This document shows positions 8,560 to 18,411 of a DNA stretch of 64,000 nucleotides, piece after piece. The notes beneath the pieces were generated by a model. The model did not search any database. It worked only from the letters and a program-made list of their open reading frames with translations, and was not told where the DNA came from. The stretch comes from Streptomyces sp. HNM0575 (GTDB lineage Bacteria; Actinomycetota; Actinomycetes; Streptomycetales; Streptomycetaceae): the NCBI RefSeq assembly GCF_012726265.1, contig NZ_JAASAG010000008.1:1-64000 (forward strand). Direction: 5' to 3'. Position 1 is the stretch's first letter. Each line of letters starts with the position of its first letter. Position numbers and translations under genes: made by a program.

Positions 8560-9366
8560 GTGAGCGCCCTAACGCTGCTGGCTAACACCGACTGCCACAT
8601 CAACGCAGGCTGCGCCTTTCCCGCGCCGGGCCTCCACTCGTTCCAGTTCAAGCCGCTCTTCACCGTCGGCGGCGTCGAGTTCAACAAGCCGAGCCTGATC
8701 GCCGTCGTCTCCATGGTGATCGTCGTCGGCTTCTTCTGGGCCGCGTTCAACAAGCCGAAGCTGGTCCCGGGGAAGCTCCAGCTGATCGGCGAGATCGGCT
8801 ACCAGTTCGTCGCGCGGAGCATCGCCACCGAGGTGATCGGCAGGAAGGGCAAGCAGTACGTCCCCTTCCTGATGTCGATCTTCTTCTTCGTATGGATCAT
8901 GAACATCATGGCCATCGTGCCGCTCGCGCAGTTCCCCTCGACGTCGCACTTCGCGTACCCGGTGGCGCTCGCGGCGCTGGTGTTCGTGACGTACATGTTC
9001 CTGACGTTCAAGACCCACGGCTTCAGGGGCGGCGTCAAGAACCTCGTCTGGATCAGCGGGCTGCCCAAGCCCCTCGTGCCGCTGATGGTGCTCCTGGAGT
9101 TCATCCAGAACGTGATCTCCCGGCCGTTCACCCTCGCGGTGCGGCTCTGGGCCAACATGTTCGCGGGCCACATGCTGATCGTGATGTTCAGCATCGCCGC
9201 CTGGTACCTGGTCACCCCGTCGTTCCTGGCGGTCGCCGCGGGCGGCTCGTTCCTCCTGGCGGTCGGCATGACGGCCTTCGAGGTGCTGATCCAGTTCCTT
9301 CAGGCGTACATCTTCACGCTGCTCGCCGCGATCTACATCAGCGGTGCGCTCGAAGAGGCCCACTGA
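8560..9366 (+). CDS. atpB: F1Fo ATP synthase subunit a
   Basis: 268 residues from GTG 8560, with the ribosome-binding site gaaggag six bases upstream; the longer open frame to 8398 is ignored. Subunit a forms the proton half-channels beside the c-ring. The essential arginine lies in 'LAVRLWANMFAGHM' in the fourth helix, with the conserved Leu and Asn around it, and the last helices hold 'EVLIQFLQAYIFTLL'. At least five membrane helices are visible. Confidence 0.96.
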   Translation: MSALTLLANTDCHINAGCAFPAPGLHSFQFKPLFTVGGVEFNKPSLIAVVSMVIVVGFFWAAFNKPKLVPGKLQLIGEIGYQFVARSIATEVIGRKGKQYVPFLMSIFFFVWIMNIMAIVPLAQFPSTSHFAYPVALAALVFVTYMFLTFKTHGFRGGVKNLVWISGLPKPLVPLMVLLEFIQNVISRPFTLAVRLWANMFAGHMLIVMFSIAAWYLVTPSFLAVAAGGSFLLAVGMTAFEVLIQFLQAYIFTLLAAIYISGALEEAH

Positions 9367-9451
9367 CCGACAGCCCCACCGAACTCCCCTCGTACGAACG
9401 GAACTTCGCTGGAAACCACCCCAGCGGACCGCATCACACAGGAAGAAGAAG

Positions 9452-9694
9452 ATGTCTGCTGAGCTTGTCAACATCGCCGCGTCCGGAGTCACGGGCAACC
9501 TGGGAGCCGTCGCCTACGGTCTCGCCGCCATCGGCCCCGGTGTCGGTATCGGCGTGGTCTTCGGTCACTCCATCGAGGCCATGGCCCGTCAGCCCGAGGC
9601 CATGGGCATCATCCGCACCAACATGTTCCTGGGCTTCGCCCTCTGTGAGGTGCTCGCGCTCCTCGGCCTCGTCGTCCCCTTCATCTTCAAGTAA
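9452..9694 (+). CDS. atpE: F1Fo ATP synthase subunit c
   Basis: 80 residues: a hairpin of two membrane helices joined by the polar loop 'ARQPEA' (residues 45-50). The proton-carrying acid is Glu66 in the second helix ('ALCEVLAL'). The glycine-rich first helix ('GPGVGIGVVFG') is typical of c-ring packing. ATG 9452 follows ggaagaagaag. Glutamate rather than aspartate fits an actinobacterial enzyme. Confidence 0.96.
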   Translation: MSAELVNIAASGVTGNLGAVAYGLAAIGPGVGIGVVFGHSIEAMARQPEAMGIIRTNMFLGFALCEVLALLGLVVPFIFK

Positions 9695-9736
9695 GCCGGG
9701 ACGACCCGTAGCCATTTTTCGACGAAAGGATCGGAC

Positions 9737-10276
9737 ATGATGACTTTCCTGGCCGAGGAGGGGGCGCAGAATCCGCTCATTCCCGAGCCCGTGGAGCTGG
9801 TCATCGGCCTGATCGCCTTCTTCATCGTCTTCGGCGTCCTCGGTAAGAAGCTGCTGCCCACCATCCAGAAGACCCTGGACGAGCGGCAGGACGCGATCGA
9901 GGGCGGCCTGGAGCGGGCGCAGGAGGCCCAGACCGAGGCGAACCAGACACTCGAGGAGTACAAGGCCCAGCTCGCCGAGGCCCGCCACGAGGCGGCCCGG
10001 ATCACCGAGCAGGCCCGCGAGCAGGGTGCGTCCATCATCGCGGAGATGCGCGAGGAGGGGCAGCGGCAGCGTGACGCGATCATCGCCGCGGGCCACGCGC
10101 AGACCGAGGCGGACCGCCGCCAGGTGACGGTCGCGCTGCGCCAGGAGGTCGGGCGCATGGCCACCGACCTGGCGGGCCGCGTCGTCGGCGAGTCCCTTGA
10201 GGACGCCGCACGGCAGAGCCGCGTCGTCGACCGCTTCCTCGAGGACCTCGAGGAGAAGGCAGAGGCCGCACGATGA
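9737..10276 (+). CDS. atpF: F1Fo ATP synthase subunit b
   Basis: 179 residues: one N-terminal membrane helix (about residues 20-40) followed by a long charged helix of heptad/hendecad character from 'TIQKTLDERQDAIEGGLERA' onward. It forms the peripheral stalk linking Fo to F1 through delta. ATG 9737 lies behind gaaagga. The stop overlaps the atpH start (ATGA). Confidence 0.95.
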   Translation: MMTFLAEEGAQNPLIPEPVELVIGLIAFFIVFGVLGKKLLPTIQKTLDERQDAIEGGLERAQEAQTEANQTLEEYKAQLAEARHEAARITEQAREQGASIIAEMREEGQRQRDAIIAAGHAQTEADRRQVTVALRQEVGRMATDLAGRVVGESLEDAARQSRVVDRFLEDLEEKAEAAR

Positions 10277-11088
10277 TCGGCGCGAGCCGTGACGCACTCG
10301 CCGCAGCCCGGGAGAGCCTGACGGCGCTGACCGACAGCACGTCGGCCGACCCGAAGGTCCTCGCGGACGAGCTGGCCGTGGTGACGGCGCTGCTGGACCG
10401 CGAGGTCGCGCTGCGCCGTGTGCTGGCCGACCCGTCGCGCAGCGGCGAGCGCAAGGCGGAGCTGGTAGCGACCGTGCTCGGCGAGCAGGTGGGCGGGGCG
10501 ACCGTCGACCTGGTCTCCGGGATGGTGCGGTCCCGCTGGTCCGCCCCGCGTGACCTGGTGGACGCGGCGGAGGAGCTGGCGGACACCGCCGAGCTCATCG
10601 CCGCGGAGCGTGCCGGGACGCTGGACGAGACCGAGGACGAGCTGTTCCGGTTCTCGCGCACCGTCGCCTCGGCTCCCGAGCTGCGGACGGCGCTGACCAG
10701 CGAGAAGGCCGCGCCCTCGGCGAAGGTGCAGCTGCTGCACACGCTGCTCGGCGGCAAGTCCAGGGAGGCCACGGAGCGGCTGATCACGCGGCTGGTGGCC
10801 CAGCCGCGAGGACGTAGCCTGGAAGGCGGGCTGGAGGCCCTCTCCCGGCTGGCGGCGGAGCGACGCGGCAGGTCGGTGGCCGTCGTCACCTCCGCGGTGC
10901 CGCTCAGTGACCAGCAGCGGCAGCGTCTCGGTTCGGCGCTGGCGAAGCTGTACGGACGCCAGATGCATCTGAATCTCGACGTGGACCCGGAGATCCTCGG
11001 AGGGATCAGGGTGCGCGTGGGCGACGAGGTCATCAACGGCTCCATCGCGGACCGGCTCAGCGAGGCCGAGCGGCGGCTGGCCGGCTGA
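10273..11088 (+). CDS. atpH: F1Fo ATP synthase subunit delta
   Basis: 271 residues, the long actinobacterial form (about 180 in E. coli). The OSCP-like C-terminal part ends with 'INLDVDPEILGGIRVRVGD'-like sequence (actual residues HLNLDVDPEILGG), the family signature. Delta joins the b stalk to the top of the alpha/beta hexamer. Translationally coupled to atpF by a 4-base overlap. The extra N-terminal ~90 residues may take part in the stalk, as proposed for the mycobacterial b-delta fusion. Confidence 0.94.
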   Translation: MIGASRDALAAARESLTALTDSTSADPKVLADELAVVTALLDREVALRRVLADPSRSGERKAELVATVLGEQVGGATVDLVSGMVRSRWSAPRDLVDAAEELADTAELIAAERAGTLDETEDELFRFSRTVASAPELRTALTSEKAAPSAKVQLLHTLLGGKSREATERLITRLVAQPRGRSLEGGLEALSRLAAERRGRSVAVVTSAVPLSDQQRQRLGSALAKLYGRQMHLNLDVDPEILGGIRVRVGDEVINGSIADRLSEAERRLAG

Positions 11089-11205
11089 GGACGGCCCCGG
11101 GGCGCGGCGGCGGCCGCGCCACACCAACTCAACAGCATCACTTAGCGGCCCGAGTTGGGCCGTAGAAGATCGATACGGTCCCAACAAGGAGAGCAGGGAA
11201 CCCAG

Positions 11206-12777
11206 ATGGCGGAGCTCACGATCCGGCCGGATGAGATCCGGGACGCGCTGGAGAATTTCGTCCAGTCGTACGAGCCGGACGCGGCCTCGCGCGAAGAGGT
11301 CGGAACGGTCAGCGTTGCCGGCGACGGCATCGCGAAGGTCGAGGGTCTTCCCTCGGCCATGGCGAACGAGCTGCTGAAGTTCGAGGACGGCACCCTCGGC
11401 CTCGCCCTCAACCTCGAGGAGCGCGAGGTCGGTGCGGTGATCCTCGGTGAGTTCAGCGGCATCGAGGAGGGCCAGCAGGTGCGCCGCACCGGCGAGGTCC
11501 TGTCGGTTCCGGTCGGCGACAACTACCTCGGCCGCGTCGTGGACCCGCTGGGCGCCCCGATCGACGGCCTGGGCGACATCGAGTCCGAGGGCCGCCGCGC
11601 CCTCGAGCTCCAGGCCCCCTCGGTCATGGACCGCAAGTCGGTCCACGAGGCGATGGAGACGGGCTACAAGGCCGTCGACACCATGACCCCGATCGGCCGC
11701 GGCCAGCGTCAGCTGATCATCGGCGACCGGCAGACCGGCAAGACCGCGCTGTGCGTCGACACGATCATCAACCAGCGCGACAACTGGCGCTCCGGCGACC
11801 CGGACAAGCAGGTCCGCTGCATCTACGTCGCCGTCGGCCAGAAGGGCTCCACCATCGCGTCCGTGCGCGGCGCCCTGGAGGAGGCCGGTGCGCTGGAGTA
11901 CACGACGATCGTCGCGGCCCCGGCGTCCGACCCGGCGGGCTTCAAGTACATCGCCCCGTACACCGGCAGCTCCATCGGCCAGCACTGGATGTACCAGGGC
12001 AAGCACGTGCTCGTCGTCTTCGACGACCTGACCAAGCAGGCCGACGCCTACCGCGCCGTGTCCCTGCTGCTGCGCCGCCCGCCGGGCCGGGAGGCCTACC
12101 CGGGCGACGTCTTCTACCTCCACTCCCGTCTGCTGGAGCGCTGCGCCAAGCTCTCCGACGACATGGGCAAGGGCTCGATGACGGGTCTGCCCATCGTCGA
12201 GACGAAGGCGAACGACGTGTCGGCGTTCATTCCGACCAACGTCATCTCCATCACCGACGGCCAGTGCTTCCTGGAGTCCGACCTGTTCAACGCCGGCCAG
12301 CGGCCCGCGCTGAACGTCGGCATCTCGGTCTCCCGCGTCGGTGGTTCCGCGCAGCACAAGGCGATCCGGCAGATCACCGGTTCGCTCCGTGTGGACCTCG
12401 CCCAGTACCGCGAGCTGGAGGCGTTCGCCGCCTTCGGCTCCGACCTGGACGACGCCTCCAAGGGCGCGCTGGAGCGCGGTAAGCGGATGACGGAGCTGCT
12501 CAAGCAGGCCCAGTACCAGCCGTTCTCGACCGAGGACCAGGTCGTCTCCGTCTGGTCCGGCACCAACGGCAAGATGGACGACGTCCCCGTCGAGGACATC
12601 CGCCGGTTCGAGCGCGAGCTGCTGGAGTTCATGCACCGCGAGAACAAGGGCCTCCTGACCAGCATCGTCGAGGGCGGCAAGATGTCCGACGACACGCTTC
12701 AGGAGCTCGGCGAAGCGGTGGACTCCTTCAAGAAGCAGTTCGAGACCTCGGACGGCAAGCTGCTGGGCGAGGACTGA
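11206..12777 (+). CDS. atpA: F1Fo ATP synthase subunit alpha
   Basis: 523 residues from ATG 11206; an in-frame ATG at 11155 would add 17 residues of non-conserved sequence. The nucleotide-binding P-loop 'GDRQTGKT' is at residues 173-180, and the alpha signature 'PALNVGISVSRVGGSAQ' lies near 365. The C-terminus extends beyond the typical end with an acidic tail. The subunit binds ATP at non-catalytic sites in the alpha3beta3 head. Two bases separate its stop from atpG. Confidence 0.97.
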   Translation: MAELTIRPDEIRDALENFVQSYEPDAASREEVGTVSVAGDGIAKVEGLPSAMANELLKFEDGTLGLALNLEEREVGAVILGEFSGIEEGQQVRRTGEVLSVPVGDNYLGRVVDPLGAPIDGLGDIESEGRRALELQAPSVMDRKSVHEAMETGYKAVDTMTPIGRGQRQLIIGDRQTGKTALCVDTIINQRDNWRSGDPDKQVRCIYVAVGQKGSTIASVRGALEEAGALEYTTIVAAPASDPAGFKYIAPYTGSSIGQHWMYQGKHVLVVFDDLTKQADAYRAVSLLLRRPPGREAYPGDVFYLHSRLLERCAKLSDDMGKGSMTGLPIVETKANDVSAFIPTNVISITDGQCFLESDLFNAGQRPALNVGISVSRVGGSAQHKAIRQITGSLRVDLAQYRELEAFAAFGSDLDDASKGALERGKRMTELLKQAQYQPFSTEDQVVSVWSGTNGKMDDVPVEDIRRFERELLEFMHRENKGLLTSIVEGGKMSDDTLQELGEAVDSFKKQFETSDGKLLGED

Positions 12778-12779
12778 GC

Positions 12780-13724
12780 ATGGGCGCTCAGACCAGGGTC
12801 TACAAGCGGCGGATCAAGTCCGTCACGGCGACCAAGAAGATCACCAGGGCGATGGAGATGATCGCCGCCTCGCGCATCATCAAGGCGCAGCGCCGGGTGG
12901 CGGCCTCCGAGCCGTACGCCGAGGAGCTGACCAACGCCGTGCGCGCGGTCGCCACCGGCTCGAACGTGAAGCACACCCTCACCACGGAGGCGGAGCGCCC
13001 GACCCGGGCCGCGGTCCTGCTCATCGTGAGCGACCGCGGACTGGCGGGCGGCTACAACTCCAACGCCATCAAGGCGGCCGACCGGCTGACCAACCGGCTG
13101 ATCGGCGAGGGCAAGGAAGTCGTCAACTACATCGTGGGCACCCGCGGTGTGACGTACTACCGCTTCCGTGAGCGTGTGATCAAGGAGTCCTGGAGCGGCT
13201 TCACCGACAACCCGACCTACGCGGACGCCAAGGCCGTGGCCGCGCCGCTGATCGAAGCGATCACGGCGGACACGGGCGCGGAGAACGGCGTGGACGAACT
13301 CCACATCGTCTACACGGAGTTCGTCTCGATGATGACGCAGACGCCGGTCAGCGACCGGATGCTGCCGCTCACGCTGAAGGCGACCGCGGAGGAGTCGGCC
13401 GGGGTCATCCAGGACAACATCAAGCGAGGCCCGGAGGTCCGTCCGCTCTTCGACTTCGAGCCGTCGGCCGAGCAGGTGCTCGACGCGCTGCTTCCGCGGT
13501 ACGTCGAGAGCCGCATCTACAACGCGCTGCTCCAGGCCGCCGCCTCGAAGCACGCGGCCACGCGCCGTGCGATGAAGTCGGCGACGGACAACGCCGAAGA
13601 CCTCATCAAGTCGCTGACGCGGCTTGCCAACGCGGCCCGCCAGGCCGACATCACCCAGGAAATCAGCGAGATCGTCGGTGGCGCGAGCGCGCTGGCTGAC
13701 GCTTCTGCGGGGAGTGACCGCTAA
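12780..13724 (+). CDS. atpG: F1Fo ATP synthase subunit gamma
   Basis: 314 residues. It forms the central rotating shaft. The conserved N-terminal helix ('RRIKSVTATKKITRAMEMIAA') and C-terminal signature ('ESRIYNALLQAAASKHAATR') are both present. Residues ~195-235 include an insert of the kind seen in actinobacterial gamma subunits. It starts 2 bases after atpA and ends 2 bases before atpD. Confidence 0.96.
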   Translation: MGAQTRVYKRRIKSVTATKKITRAMEMIAASRIIKAQRRVAASEPYAEELTNAVRAVATGSNVKHTLTTEAERPTRAAVLLIVSDRGLAGGYNSNAIKAADRLTNRLIGEGKEVVNYIVGTRGVTYYRFRERVIKESWSGFTDNPTYADAKAVAAPLIEAITADTGAENGVDELHIVYTEFVSMMTQTPVSDRMLPLTLKATAEESAGVIQDNIKRGPEVRPLFDFEPSAEQVLDALLPRYVESRIYNALLQAAASKHAATRRAMKSATDNAEDLIKSLTRLANAARQADITQEISEIVGGASALADASAGSDR

Positions 13725-13726
13725 CC

Positions 13727-15169
<1,443 letters not shown>

Positions 15170-15193
15170 CGTACGGGTCCGGCGCCGGGCGGG

Positions 15194-15226
15194 GCCGGAC
15201 CGCGGGGCACAGCCCTTCGGTCCGGC
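15194..15226 (+). terminator. Intra-operon hairpin between atpD and atpC
   Basis: A perfect 9-base stem (15194-15202 with 15218-15226) lies in the 105-base atpD-atpC gap. It may attenuate atpC, the least abundant subunit, or protect the upstream mRNA. There is no U-run. Confidence 0.55.
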
Positions 15227-15274
15227 GCCGTTCCCGCACCCCTTATCCTTTTCCTAACCTACGAAGGAGCCACA

Positions 15275-15655
15275 GTGGCTGAGCTGCACGTCGAGTTGGT
15301 CGCCGCGGACCGCAAGGTCTGGTCCGGCGAGGCCAGCCTGGTCGTCGCGCGCACCACGTCCGGCGACATCGGCGTCATGGCCGGCCACCAGCCGCTGCTC
15401 GGCGTGCTGGAGCCCGGCGCGGTGATCATCCGTACCGCCGGGGAGACCGGCGAGGGCACGGTCACCGCGGCGGTGCACGGCGGCTTCATCTCCTTCGCGG
15501 ACGACAAGATGTCGCTGCTGGCGGAGATCGCCGAGCTGTCCGACGAGATCGACACCGACCGGGCGGAGCGGGCGCTGGAGCGGGCCAAGTCGGAGGAAGA
15601 CTCCGCAGCCGAACGGCGTGCCGAGGTCCGTATGCGAGCGGTGGCGGTCCGCTGA
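15275..15655 (+). CDS. atpC: F1Fo ATP synthase subunit epsilon
   Basis: 126 residues from GTG 15275 behind a good ribosome-binding site (gaaggag). The N-terminal beta-barrel ('LVAADRKVWSGEASLVVART') and the C-terminal helical pair rich in Ala/Arg/Glu are both present. Epsilon couples rotor and catalytic head and can inhibit ATP hydrolysis. Last gene of the operon, followed by a strong hairpin. Confidence 0.95.
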   Translation: MAELHVELVAADRKVWSGEASLVVARTTSGDIGVMAGHQPLLGVLEPGAVIIRTAGETGEGTVTAAVHGGFISFADDKMSLLAEIAELSDEIDTDRAERALERAKSEEDSAAERRAEVRMRAVAVR

Positions 15656-15702
15656 GGAGGCGGCCGACGCCGGGCGCGGAGCCGGGCACGACAGGTACGA
15701 AG

Positions 15703-15753
15703 CTCAGCCGCGGGCTGTTCCGGGTCACCATCCCGGAGCGACCCGCGGCTGAG
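15703..15753 (+). terminator. ATP synthase operon terminator
   Basis: A perfect 12-base stem (15703-15714 with 15742-15753) encloses a second short stem around cccgg. It lies 48 bases after the atpC stop. Confidence 0.8.
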
Positions 15754-15845
15754 CCCATACAGAGGGGGACGCGGGATCCACGAGGTCCTTCGGCTCCGCG
15801 AGCACCGCGCCACGCGTGGTACGAGAGAGTGCGAGGAGGTCGGTG

Positions 15846-16409
15846 ATGATGGTCCTCGTTCTGTCCCTGTGCGGCGTGGCCCTGCTGCTGGCGCTGGCGG
15901 GCCTGTTCGCCTTCGGTCTGCGGCGCCGTCTGCTTCAGCGCTCGGGCGGCACCTTCGACTGCAATCTGCGCTGGAACGCTCCCGCGCCGCTCGCCGAGTA
16001 CGCCGGCGAGGCGGCCGGCGACGACGCGGACCGCGGGGCGGGGCAGGGGCCCGGGGACGCACAGGGCACCGCGGGCGCGGACGGCCACGGTGCGGGGGGC
16101 CGTGGTGTGGGCGGCGGCAAGGGCTGGGCGTACGGCGTCGCTCGCTACAACGGCGACCAGATCGAGTGGTTCCGCGTCTTCTCTTACGCACCGCGTCCCC
16201 GCCGCTTTCTGGAGCGCCACTGCATCGAGGTGCTGCAACGCCGGGATCCGGAGGGCGAGGAGGAGCTGGCGCTGCTCTCCGACGCCGTGATCCTCGCGTG
16301 TTCCCTGCACGGCACCCGCGTCGAACTGGCCATGAGCGAGGACGCGCTCACCGGCTTTCTCGCCTGGCTGGAGGCGGCGCCGCCCGGCCAGCGCGTCAAT
16401 GTCGCCTGA
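15846..16409 (+). CDS. DUF2550 family membrane-anchored protein
   Basis: 187 residues. One N-terminal membrane helix (residues 2-23, 'LVLSLCGVALLLALAGLFAF') followed by a cytoplasmic domain with the DUF2550 features 'GGTFDCNLR' and 'GWAYGVARYNGDQIEWFRVFS'. The pleckstrin-like sequence is interrupted by a ~35-residue Gly/Ala/Asp-rich insert. Function is unknown; the gene is commonly found right after atpC in streptomycetes. ATG 15846 or 15849 both fit the GGAGG at 15835; the frame opens earlier at 15816. Confidence 0.8.
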   Translation: MMVLVLSLCGVALLLALAGLFAFGLRRRLLQRSGGTFDCNLRWNAPAPLAEYAGEAAGDDADRGAGQGPGDAQGTAGADGHGAGGRGVGGGKGWAYGVARYNGDQIEWFRVFSYAPRPRRFLERHCIEVLQRRDPEGEEELALLSDAVILACSLHGTRVELAMSEDALTGFLAWLEAAPPGQRVNVA

Positions 16410-16462
16410 GGGCTCTGCGTGAGTCCGCCGCAGCACGGGGCGCGGCCGGCGCCGCAGTCTGA

Positions 16463-17401
16463 TCAGCCCAGCAGGGCCGCGACCAGGACGAGGGCCGGGG
16501 CCGCCGCCAGCGTCGAGACGAGGATCGATTCGCGGGCGAGGCGCGTGCCCGTGCCGTAGCGCGACGCGTAGGCGAAGAGGTTCTGCGCCGACGGCAGGGC
16601 CGAGGTCACCACCACCGCGAACAGCGCGGCACGCGGCAGCTGGAAGACGCCCGCTCCCAGCGCCCACGCGACGAGCGGCTGGACCACCGTCTTCAGCACC
16701 ACCGCGAGCAGCACCGGAGACCGGTCGTGCTCGCGTGAGAGTACGGCGCTGCCGCGCAGGGACATCCCGAAGGCGAGCAGCACGGCGGGCACGGACATCG
16801 CGCCGACCAGGTGGAACGGTTCGAGCACGGGCGCCGGCAGCCGCACGCCCGTGGCCGCGACGGCGACGCCGCCGAGCGAGCCGATCACGATGGGGTTGCG
16901 CAGGGGCGTCGTCAACACGCGTATGACGCCCGGGCGTTCGCCGGGCTCGCGGCCGGAAGGCGCGGAGAAGACGTCGAGCGCGGTGAGCGCCACCGGTGAG
17001 ACAACCAGCAGCTGGAAGAGGATCACGGGGGCGACCAGCGAGGCGTCGCCCAGTACGTATGCGGAGATCGGGATGCCGAGGTTGCCGGCGTTGACGTAGC
17101 ACGCGCACATGGCGCCGACGGTGCTCTCGCCGGGTGGCCACCGGCGCAGCGCGGCCGCCGCGCAGTAGAGCGCCGCCACGGCGAACGTGGTGAGCGCGGT
17201 GATCAGGATCTGGTCCGAGACGAGGACCCGGAGGTCGGCCTTCGCCATCGTCTCGAACAGCAGGGCGGGCGTGGCCACATGGAAGGCGAGCCTGGTGAGG
17301 ATCTCGGGCCCGCTGCTGCCGAGGAGGCCCCGCCTGCCGAGCACATAGCCGGTGACGATGACGCAGGCTATGACGCCGAAGCCCGCTATCACTCCGCCCA
17401 T
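16463..17401 (-). CDS. AEC-family (auxin efflux carrier-type) permease
   Basis: 312 residues with about ten membrane helices. The family pattern of two inverted five-helix halves is visible, with 'NAGNLGIPISAYVLGD' in the first half and 'SALPSAQNLFAYASRYG' in the second, the residues that mark AEC transporters such as YfdV/MleP. Substrates in bacteria are usually organic acids such as malate; the substrate here cannot be read. It converges with the DUF2550 gene and lies beside a two-component system, but no regulatory link is visible. Confidence 0.85.
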   Translation of the reverse strand: MGGVIAGFGVIACVIVTGYVLGRRGLLGSSGPEILTRLAFHVATPALLFETMAKADLRVLVSDQILITALTTFAVAALYCAAAALRRWPPGESTVGAMCACYVNAGNLGIPISAYVLGDASLVAPVILFQLLVVSPVALTALDVFSAPSGREPGERPGVIRVLTTPLRNPIVIGSLGGVAVAATGVRLPAPVLEPFHLVGAMSVPAVLLAFGMSLRGSAVLSREHDRSPVLLAVVLKTVVQPLVAWALGAGVFQLPRAALFAVVVTSALPSAQNLFAYASRYGTGTRLARESILVSTLAAAPALVLVAALLG

Positions 17402-17568
17402 CGTGGTCCCGTCCGCCGGGTGTGCGGGGGCGCCTTCGTCACATCGTTCACGTCTCGATTGTCCGCGTGGCCCGCAAACGCTTGCGGCCGGGGCCCGTCC
17501 ATGAGGTGCCCGCGGGCCCGTCCCGCCAGTTCCGTTCCGCCCCCGGGCAGCGCGCCGGAGGCGGGCGA

Positions 17569-18411
17569 TCAGCCTCCGGTCAGGCCCGACTCCTGTGCCA
17601 GCACCGCCGCTTGGGTACGGCTGCGCAGCCCCAGCTTGCCCAGCAGCCGGCTCACGTGGGTCTTCACCGTCGCCTCCGCCAGTCCCAGCCGCAGCGCCGA
17701 CTCCGCGTTGGAGAGGCCCTGGCCGAGGCAGCGCAGAACATCCTGCTCGCGGGGCGTCAGCTCATGCAGGCCGGGGTGGGCGCCCGGCGCGGACCCGGGC
17801 AGCGGCGTCCTTCCCGTGCCTCCGGTGCGGGCGAACTCGGCGATCAGCCGCCGGGTCACGGCCGGAGCGATGATGCCGTCGCCGTGCGCCACGGTGCGTA
17901 CGGCGTCCACGACCTGCGACGCCTCGCTGTCCTTGAGCAGGAAGCCGGAGGCGCCCGCGCGCAGTGCCCCGAAGACGTACTCGTCGAGGTCGAAGGTGGT
18001 CAGCACCAGCACGTCGGCCAGTTGCTCGCCGGTGATGCGCGCGGTGGCCGAGACGCCGTCGAGGCGGGGCATCTGGACGTCCATCAGCACGATGTCGGGC
18101 CGCAGTTCGCGGGCGAGGCGCACCGCTTCCTCGCCGTCGCCCGCCTCGCCGGCGACCTCGATTCCGTGGGCGCCGCGCAGGATGAGCACGAGCCCTGCGC
18201 GTACGGACAGCTGGTCCTCGGCGACGAGCACGCGGACCGGGTGCGGGGGCGGGGGCGCAGCGCCGGGCTCGGACTCCGGCGGTGCTGACGTCGCAGGACG
18301 GGACCCCGGGTGTGTGCCGGCGTGCGCGTCCGCCGCCGCACCTGTGCCGTCGCCGGTGCCGTGCCGTCCTCCGGTGCCGTGCCGCCCCGTGCCGCTCCCG
18401 GCGCCCGTCAC
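17569..18411 (-). CDS. NarL/FixJ-family response regulator
   Basis: 280 residues from the GTG at 18411, chosen because it overlaps the kinase stop by 4 bases (GTGA). A ~58-residue Gly/Thr/Pro-rich leader precedes the receiver domain, which starts 'VRVLVAEDQ'. The phospho-accepting Asp is residue 111 in 'DIVLMDVQMP'. The LuxR-type helix-turn-helix ends the protein ('LTPREQDVLRCLGQGLSNAE' then 'TVKTHVSRLLGKLGL'). It is expected to dimerise on DNA after phosphorylation by the adjacent kinase. The low-complexity leader is unusual for this family. Confidence 0.9.
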   Translation of the reverse strand: MTGAGSGTGRHGTGGRHGTGDGTGAAADAHAGTHPGSRPATSAPPESEPGAAPPPPHPVRVLVAEDQLSVRAGLVLILRGAHGIEVAGEAGDGEEAVRLARELRPDIVLMDVQMPRLDGVSATARITGEQLADVLVLTTFDLDEYVFGALRAGASGFLLKDSEASQVVDAVRTVAHGDGIIAPAVTRRLIAEFARTGGTGRTPLPGSAPGAHPGLHELTPREQDVLRCLGQGLSNAESALRLGLAEATVKTHVSRLLGKLGLRSRTQAAVLAQESGLTGG